Positions 57,320 to 64,000 of a DNA stretch of 64,000 bases are shown piece by piece. The stretch is taken from NCBI RefSeq assembly GCF_048544455.1, contig NC_133529.1:44679456-44743455 (forward strand). Direction: 5' to 3'. Made by a program: the position numbers and the translations under genes. The notes under the pieces were generated by a model. The model had not been told where the DNA came from. It made no database searches and worked only from the letters and a program-made list of their open reading frames with translations. The DNA is from Silene latifolia (lineage: Eukaryota; Streptophyta; Magnoliopsida; Caryophyllales; Caryophyllaceae). Position 1 is the first letter of the stretch, and each line of letters opens with the position of its first letter.

Positions 57320-59483
57320 AGCTACCGCGTCTAGTCGAGGCCTAGTAGTGGGCCAATGATCTCGTGTCTTTGTTGGATGATGAGAAGAAGGTCGAGCGGG
57401 ACTGTCTGAAGCTAGCGCACGGGAGGCAAATGGATGTTTTTTTTGAACTTTTGTTGAACTGTTTATTTTTCCTTAGCTTATTGTTGAACTTTATACGCTG
57501 TTTTACGAACTTCCTATGTATTTCCTTGCTTTAAATGCGTGTTTTGCAGGTCAAAGTACTCGATCAAATGGTTTTGTGCTCGATCGAGCACTTTTTTTGA
57601 GGCAGTTTTCACTCGATCGAGTGATATTGTCCTCGATCGACCAAAACCAAAATCATGCTTACTCGATCGAGTGGTTTTCTACTCGATCGAGTCCTTCCAA
57701 GCACCAGTTCACTCGATCGAATTTGTTCCAAGTGCTCGATCGAGTAGTTTTGACTCCCAGCTGCTTTTTTCCGTCTATGGAGCTACTGTTTGACATTCTT
57801 TGACCTCCCATGTTCATGGTCGGTTTGGGGAGGTCCCCTCTTTATGACGTCTTGTAAGTTTTCCGCTTTTACTCTCTTCCTCCTTTAGTTTGCATTTTCC
57901 TTTCCATGTTTTGGTACAATGGGGGCATTGTACAGTTTGGTTTGGGGAGGTTATGCATCCATATCTGTGTCTGCATCTTGTTTTTATTGCATTTCTGTTA
58001 TCACGTTTAATTTCAGTATGCATTGTTGTTTATTTTCATAAAAATCAAAAATCTCATAAAAATTGAAAAATTTCAATTTTTCAAAAAATATTCACGTTTA
58101 TTTTTGCATATAGGTTGAGTCGGAACGGTAGATTTCCGTGATGAAGTTGCACTTTAACTTGTCTTTTTACTTGAGCCTTGCACTTCTGTTGATAGTTATT
58201 AGCTTTGTCATACGCATAGTCTACGAGTTTCTGTTCAAATATAGCTGACTGTTTAGACTTGACCTGATAAATTGGCAACCTACTCTACAATTTCTTAGTT
58301 TTTAGAGCCCATAACTGGTGACATTCATGACCAGTTCATTAGGAATTTTGAGTAGTACTCCTTGCATAGCATGTTCGTTTTTTTTGCACATTTATGACAT
58401 TCAATTTCTCGTCAAATGCACATATTCGGGTTTGTGGTTGGTGTCACATGCAGGGAGGTGCTTGCAAATTTCCCTTTCCTTATATTTTTCACCCAATTAG
58501 CTCCACATTAGCCAAAACTTGCCTTTTTGACCCATTAGCTACATTCCAAACTAAGCCTGTCTAGTCAAGCTAGTTAGTATGTCTTTTGTGGTATGAGTTT
58601 TCGTCTGCAGTTTGGCCGTATCTCTTTTGTATGGAGTTGTTGGAAAATAAAGGAAGGGAGTATGAAAAAAAAGGTATTGAAAAAGAAAAAAATAAAGAGA
58701 AGGAAACGTGAAAGAAAGAGAAAGAAAAAAAATGAAATGAAAAAAAAAAAATGAAAAAAGAGGCTGGAACGTGAATCAAAAAAGAAAAGAAGTTTGAAAA
58801 AAAGAGTTGTTTTGTTTCAGTTGGTTTATTCAGACGGTATTAAAAAAGGGAACTTTGTGACCGTTTGACTCCTCCGTTTTATTTTATATTTTTGAGGAGA
58901 TTGTGTTTGAGTTTAGTGAGCTTTGTGCCAATTGAAGGGCACTTGTGTTTATTTTACAGTCAGTTGAGATTCGGACGGTCTTATATGGTCCTGTTAGGAA
59001 CTAGCTTGACGCTTTTACCTCCACATTTCCATAACATGTTTTGCCTTTCTCACCTGAACCTCACTATTCCCAAATTATTTGTAAGCCCTCGGCTGTGACA
59101 GACATTATTGGTTGGAGTGTGTGCATTAGTGCTTGAATTGTCTTTCATTTTTGTTGCATGCATGCTATGTAGGTCGCAGTCTAGGTGAGTGACTGTTTCT
59201 CTTTCTCTCTTTTACATATATTATTCACCCTTTGCTTCATGAGAGAAGAGTGACCACGTGAGAGTCCGATTTTGTTAGTCTTGCAAGGTCGATAGGTCAG
59301 CTTTATTTATGGACATCTTATAATTCGTTTGCGTAATGACCATTGTAGCTGTAACTGTTGATTTTAGTTTGCATTAAACTGGTTCAAGTAGACAAGTTAA
59401 GCTAGCTCTGAGTTATCACTTCCGTTCCATTAGTTGCATTTTAGTTTACTCGAGGACGAGTAAAGGTTTGGTTTGGGGAGATT
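57320..59483 (+). other. Non-coding 3' region of the Athila-like element
   Basis: 57550-57755 holds about nine CTCGATCGAG-type sites. 58650-58810 is an A/G-rich stretch. No RT, integrase or env-like frame is seen. It ends with TTTACTCGAGGACGAGTAAA and the purine tract GGTTTGGGGAGAT just before the 3' LTR. Confidence 0.6.
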
Positions 59484-60923
59484 TGATACGTGCATTTTAT
59501 ATAGTCTTTTTAGCCTATTTCATGCACGCACTTCTACGCTTTTATCGTAGTTTATGCTACGAAATGCCCCGAATATGCTACTTTGGTTTGTTTTGTCTTA
59601 TTTGCAGGAATGAACCAGAAAGTAGTGAAATCAAGCCTTTTACCGTTTGTTTAGCATGCATTTGGAGGAAGAGTGAATTTGGAGCGGAAATGTAGTTGTC
59701 TTGAGATGCGCAAAGAAGAAAGATAGCTAGGCGAGCAAAGGAAGAACTTCAAATTGCTAGTGCCTGCTTTGGAGAGCCATATCTCGAGTTTTACAACATA
59801 TATTCAGGTGATTCCAATTGGAGATGAAAGTTTGTCCTCTTAGCTTTCCAACGCCACCAGAATCGCCCTGTTTGCCCAAGTAACGAAGAAATGGTAGCCG
59901 TTTGAAGTTCAGTGCGCAAAGCAGGAAATGCGCGCTGGAAAGTACTCGATCGAGTAGACATATGGTCGATCGAGTACTAGCTACAGCGAGAAGATATTAG
60001 TCGATAATAATTAGATTATATCTTAGTTTTATCTTATAATTAGATTAATAATAATTATCTCTCAATATATAAGAGATACAAAGTTAGACCTAAGGCAATC
60101 ATTCATTCCCTGGAGTCAGTAGAGGGGACGGACGACTGCTTGTTCTTCATTTCTCTATTTTTCAGATTGTATTGGTATTTTTATTTCTCTTTAATCCTTT
60201 AATCCTTTTCATTGCTTTAATTCCTTCTTCCCTATATTAATTATTGTAATTGCTTTAATTCAATTCTTATTAGTCTTTTATAATGTTGAATTCCAATTAT
60301 CTATTTCTTGTTATTGTTAATTCGTTGGTTATGAGTAGCTAATTCCCCTCTGCTAAGACTATAGGGGATCCAATATTTATGAAGGGAGAGTAATCGATTT
60401 ATTGGGTTAATGCTGGTATTGTCTTTGTTGGTTAAATGCTGCAGTTAATTGTATCTTTCTAATTGAGTCGACGCAATTAGACCTATAATTCTTAGTGATC
60501 CTCGACCTGGACCGAAAGGTTGGAAGAGGCGAGACTAGTAGCGAACAATAGAGTATTGCAGTGAGGGCGAAAGTTAAGCTGTTTACGCTTTAGGGTGAAT
60601 TAAGGACCGAAAGGTGACGTTCGTTACCCCTTAGACCGTATTTGCATTGACCTGAAACCTAGATTACTTGACCGGATGATTATGGTGAACCGTTTGTCTT
60701 AGCTGTTTTTCTCTATCTGTTTAATCCCTTTCTCTTATTCTCTTTTCCTTACTCTTATTAGTTTAGAAAATCACACTTAAACCCCCATTTTCGTGACATC
60801 CTGACGGACAGAGTTAAACAAATAATTAGCAAAATAGCCTCCCTGTGGAGATCGACCCTACTTGCTGCTAGCTTCTGTTAGTTGTATTTAGGTATTTATT
60901 TTTGGTACATAACGACCGTATCA
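59484..60923 (+). repeat. 3' LTR of the Athila-like element
   Basis: 1440 bp, nearly identical to the 5' LTR. The largest difference is a short insertion near 60745. The same TCGATCGA pair (59942-59980) and TATA region are present. Confidence 0.92.
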
Positions 60924-62110
60924 CTGCTGCTGATAACTCTTCTTCATCCTACTTTAGGTGACTCATCTCATCAATTTCATCTTTCATTAGGATGTATCAA
61001 TCTTCTCATAAATATTTATTACCAACATTACTCATTTGCTATGAATATGATATAGTGTAGGATATGTAGTGTACCCTTTTGTTTATCCATGCCTCGATGC
61101 CCGATGGTGATGAGTTATGTCCCGCTTATGCTTCCTATAAGAGACCCCATAATTGTAGAAAATGAATGTTTGTGATATATACATTCCTCAGCTTGCCCAC
61201 AAAAGTAGCATTTATCCTCAATATCCATGTCATACTTGATTAGTTTGTCATTTGTCATTCGTATTCAGAGCTTCTAGTGCATATTGTCATCCCATAAACT
61301 GATTTTTAGCACAACTAACCCACCCATTCCAGGCATTGTTGTACCTGGTCACCTATCTTTGGTGCATGCTTGTGTACCTCCGAACCATTCGGACCATTGA
61401 TAAACCTTATTAGTAGCATGAGGCGAGTAGGTAGTTAGAGTAAATTCTGTAGGTAGATAGAGTAGTCAATAGGGCTGCTATGATTGGAACTTATGATGCA
61501 GAATTATTAGAGTAAGGCAGGTTAGTATGCTTATCCTGTGAAGGTAGAAAAATGGCCTGGCTATCGAGAACAGAGGGTCTCTGAGTCTTTGGTGTGATTA
61601 TTATGGCTGGACAGGCCTACCTTTGCAGATCAAACTCAAACGTTTCACATAGGCTACACCTTGTGTACAATCACGTACTCTATTTTCTGCACATCCTTGT
61701 TAATTAGTTGTTCTTTAATGCATTATTTATTATTTCGTGATAATTAAGTGTGACGTATCATCTATGCCTATTGAGCCTTTGAATCCTCAAATCTAATAAT
61801 GTTCTATTTTTTATGCTACAGGTTGCATTTGAGGTATTAACAATGATGACGGGTTGATTTTTTGTCCGGCTGGCAACATATATATGCTCACAATACAAGA
61901 ATGAAGACTTATAATTAGTAGCTTTCAAATAGTCGTTAAGAATTATTATTTGTTCTATTTAAACATTTGTTATATTTGTTTTAGTTAAATAATTGAACAT
62001 TTGCGATCGAAGTTCTACTTTTGATCCTTTTTTGAAATGTAATTGACATATATTTTTGAGACTGAATCAATTGAATGCACAATTAGAGAGAATTACAATT
62101 GTTGCGTGCC
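60924..62110. other. CACTA interior, right part
   Basis: AT-rich sequence without an open gene. It contains the minus-strand LINE fragment described separately, and a stretch near 61820-62060 (AACATTTGCGATCGAAGTTC) similar to 53580-53640 on the other side of the Athila insertion. Confidence 0.4.
61150..61410 (-). pseudogene. LINE-type zf-RVT fragment
   Basis: The minus strand encodes, with shifts, MPGMGGLVVLKISLWDDN and then DIEDKCYFCGQAEE. These match the pattern at the end of plant L1 reverse transcriptases, where a GGLG-x-K motif is followed by a zinc-binding C-x2-C. Neither end of a LINE is visible, so this is a small captured or relic piece. Confidence 0.5.
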
Positions 62111-62545
62111 TTACAAGTCCTTATGTCGTTGCACTTTATTAAGTGTTGTTTTTGAATAAATTAGTGTTGCATTTGTTTATTATAAGTGTTGTTTTGGGAC
62201 GTAACGAGTGTTGTGTTAAAAATGTTGCATTAATTTGATATAAGTGTTGCTTATCAACATGAAAAGTATTGCATTAGTTCAGGAAGTGTTGCTTTTTTTA
62301 CATAAGAAATGTTGCATTAGAAGATAAAAAATGTTGCCTTTGCAATTGAAAAAGCGTTGCATAAACATGACCAATGCAACACTTTTCAAAAGTGTTGCTT
62401 CAGATTAAAAAGTGTTGCATTAAGCGTTGCAATGACCTAATGCAACAAGACCTGATGTAGCACTTGATTAAGTGTTGCATAAACTCTATTGCAACATTTA
62501 TATGACATTATGCAACAATAGCAAAGTGTTGCTATAGAATCTAAA
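62110..62545. repeat. CACTA subterminal repeats, right
   Basis: More than a dozen copies of AAGTGTTGC(A/T) and AATGTTGCAT occur, mostly plus orientation. The complement TGCAACACTT lies closer to the terminus. Confidence 0.85.
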
Positions 62546-62555
62546 TGTAGTAGTG

Positions 62556-64000
62556 TATATGTAGTATATTTACCACACCTACATTATTTTTCAATGTGGG
62601 ACAAACAATATACTTAGAAATACACCATCTTTTTCGCACCTAATTCGACATCTAACCCTGTTTAATAATAATAAGCAAATACTATACTATTTATTAATAT
62701 TTGTATAGTACTTTTTTTTTTAACTTCTTATCGTAATTAAAATATGTGAAAATAATATGATGCTATATTCTAATGCTAACATGTATTTACCACGAATCTA
62801 ATTATTTAATTTTAAAAAAAAAATTATGTTGCTTTTTTTTCCGAAATGGATGTATAAGTTTTAATATAAAAATTATAAACATCACTTGGACATAATATAA
62901 AAAATATATATCATATCGTGGAGATAATGATATAAACTCTTAAGAGGTCTCCAAAACAATGCCTAAGAAACTCAGAAGGTTTTGGGTAGATATTTAGGTT
63001 CTAAGGATGCATTCTATTTATAATCATATGATCACCCACCTTATGCGTGCTAAACTTTTGATGTGGGACAATTCTATTATTTATACGTAATATATTCACC
63101 AAACCAACATATTTTTCAATGTGGGACAAATAACATACTTAGAAATACACCACCTTTTTCGCACATAATTCGACATCTAACCCGGGTTAATAATAATGAG
63201 CAAATACTATACTCCCTCGATTCAAGACCAAATACAACATTTCTTTTTTACACAATAGAATCTTTACGATTCCTTGCAATATGTAAGACAAAATATGGTC
63301 ATGTGGGATCTTATTTGATTCACCTATAAAGTACAATGAGAATATCAAATTTTTAAATTTTTTATTGTAATTTGTGACTTGGCAAGTGTGTAAATGAAAA
63401 TATTGTATTTGGGATTAAATGGAGGGAGTTATATTTATTAATATTCGTACGTTTTTTTATAATACTTTTTTGGCAAATGAGATGTATAAGTTTTTATATA
63501 AAGATTAAAAATATCACTTGAATATAATACATAATGTAGAAAAAATATGTATATATCATACTCTGAAGATAATAATATAAACTCTTAAGAGCTCTCCAAA
63601 ACAATAATTAAGAGACTCAAAAAGTTTTTGGTTGGTATATAGGTTCCAATGATGACTCCTATTTATAATCATAGGATCACCCATCTTATGTTAATCTTTC
63701 GATGTGGGACAATTCTATAATTTATACGTATTATAATCACCACACTAACATTATTTTTCAATGTGAGACATATAACATATTAAAAGAAGTACACCATCTT
63801 TAATACTCGTATGTGCAAATCTTATGAAATCTATACTCTAATGAAAGCATTTTTTTTACCACGAATATAATTATATTATTTTCATAATTTTTATAACAAC
63901 ATTTTTTTGCCAAATGAAATGTCAAAGTATTTATATAAAAATTAGAAACTTATCATGAATATAAAATAGGAAATATAGATATTATAATAATTAAAAGATT
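62556..64000. repeat. AT-rich repeat family, third segment
   Basis: Units of about 640 bp (compare 62945-63175 with 63590-63800) share AACTCTTAAGAG(G/C)TCTCC, TTTATAATCATA, GATGTGGGACAATTCTAT and CAATGTG(G/A)GACA. They match 31100-31690 and 50600-50712. The family has no coding sequence that I can see. It runs off the window. Confidence 0.6.
63211..63429. mobile_element. Stowaway-like MITE
   Basis: The ends ACTCCCTCGATTCAAGACC and (reverse complement) ACTCCCTCCATTTAATCCC form an inverted repeat in a 219-bp AT-rich insert. TAT lies on both sides; a TA duplication would be normal for Stowaway. It lies inside the AT-rich repeat family. Confidence 0.65.

Larger units (their letters stand above)
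53821..60923 (+). mobile_element. Athila-like Ty3-gypsy element with gag/protease only, TSD CTGCT
   Basis: The LTRs are 53821-55244 and 59484-60923 (TGATACGTGC...GTATCA). CTGCT flanks both sides (53816-53820 and 60924-60928). The primer site TGGCGCCGTTGTCGGGGA matches the Athila type (tRNA-Asp). The interior encodes one gag-like frame and a retropepsin frame but no RT, RNase H or integrase. About 2.1 kb of non-coding sequence follows, and then the tract GGTTTGGGGAGATT. LTRs look about 98-99% alike, so the insertion is recent. Movement would depend on enzymes from a relative. Confidence 0.88.
50713..62555. mobile_element. CACTA element interrupted by an Athila-like retrotransposon
   Basis: The left end is CACTACTACAAAAATAG and the right end is AAATGTAGTAGTG. 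TAT lies on both sides. Both subterminal zones carry arrays of TGCAACACTT or AAGTGTTGCA (50735-50900 and 62110-62545). Minus the Athila insertion the element is about 4.7 kb. The interior (51000-53820 and 60924-62100) has a TC-rich leader near 51040-51230, splice-like junctions and scattered short frames, but no recognisable transposase. It is therefore non-autonomous and may have picked up gene fragments. One LINE fragment is seen at 61150-61400. Confidence 0.85.

Overview
The window is nuclear DNA of a flowering plant, probably a eudicot. The only host gene I can support is a six-exon cohesin acetyltransferase (ECO1/CTF7). Everything else is transposable elements, nested up to three deep, of types found only in plants: Tekay chromovirus, Tat/Retand with a second RNase H and an antisense gene, Athila, CACTA, Mutator-like (MULE), Helitron, hAT and MITEs. 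The elements recall Caryophyllales, but that is an impression and not proof. There are no bacterial features, rRNA, tRNA or CRISPR. LAYOUT. (1) About 1-18340 is a large Mutator-like element cut by the left window edge. Its plus strand carries a decayed multi-exon gene with two tandem Ulp1 (C48) protease domains (1-7542). Its minus strand carries a convergent FAR1/MURA-type transposase (9228-11559) with a separate leader and TATA box near 18210. This pairing matches the Kaonashi (KI) MULEs. The introns and flanks are saturated with a one-orientation motif around TGATATTGT. Two solo LTRs (12027-15571 and 15714-17212) sit in it, both with target duplication ATACT. (2) About 18397-23815 is a second, long-TIR element. 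It holds a small CACTA (18529-20295), a hAT MITE (20911-21496) and a large palindromic minisatellite. (3) About 23.9-25.77 kb looks like a Helitron carrying a poly-A retroposon. It ends about 160 bp before the ATG of CTF7. (4) 25932-29246 is CTF7, open in all six exons, with a MITE in intron 5. (5) 29.2-32.2 kb is AT-rich repeat DNA. (6) 32214-50437 is a Tat/Retand Ty3-gypsy element (LTRs 584 bp, duplication CTATC). A Tekay chromovirus (33067-40592, duplication GTCAT) splits its gag. Its pol domains follow in the order gag, protease, RT, RNase H, archaeal-type RNase H, integrase. A spliced antisense gene (49202-46636) then has its own TATA box. (7) 50713-62555 is a CACTA element interrupted by an Athila-like element (53821-60923, duplication CTGCT) that encodes only gag/protease. 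(8) The rest, to 64000, is the same AT-rich repeat family as 31.0-32.2 kb, with a Stowaway-like MITE. HOW THE PARTS RELATE. The elements are mostly young: paired LTRs look about 98-99% alike by eye. Yet their reading frames carry many single-base shifts, so either decay is fast or some shifts are residual long-read errors. The observation I rate highest is that LTRs of unrelated families (Tekay and two Athila-type) each carry a cluster of the palindrome TCGATCGA about 50-200 bp upstream of their TATA box.
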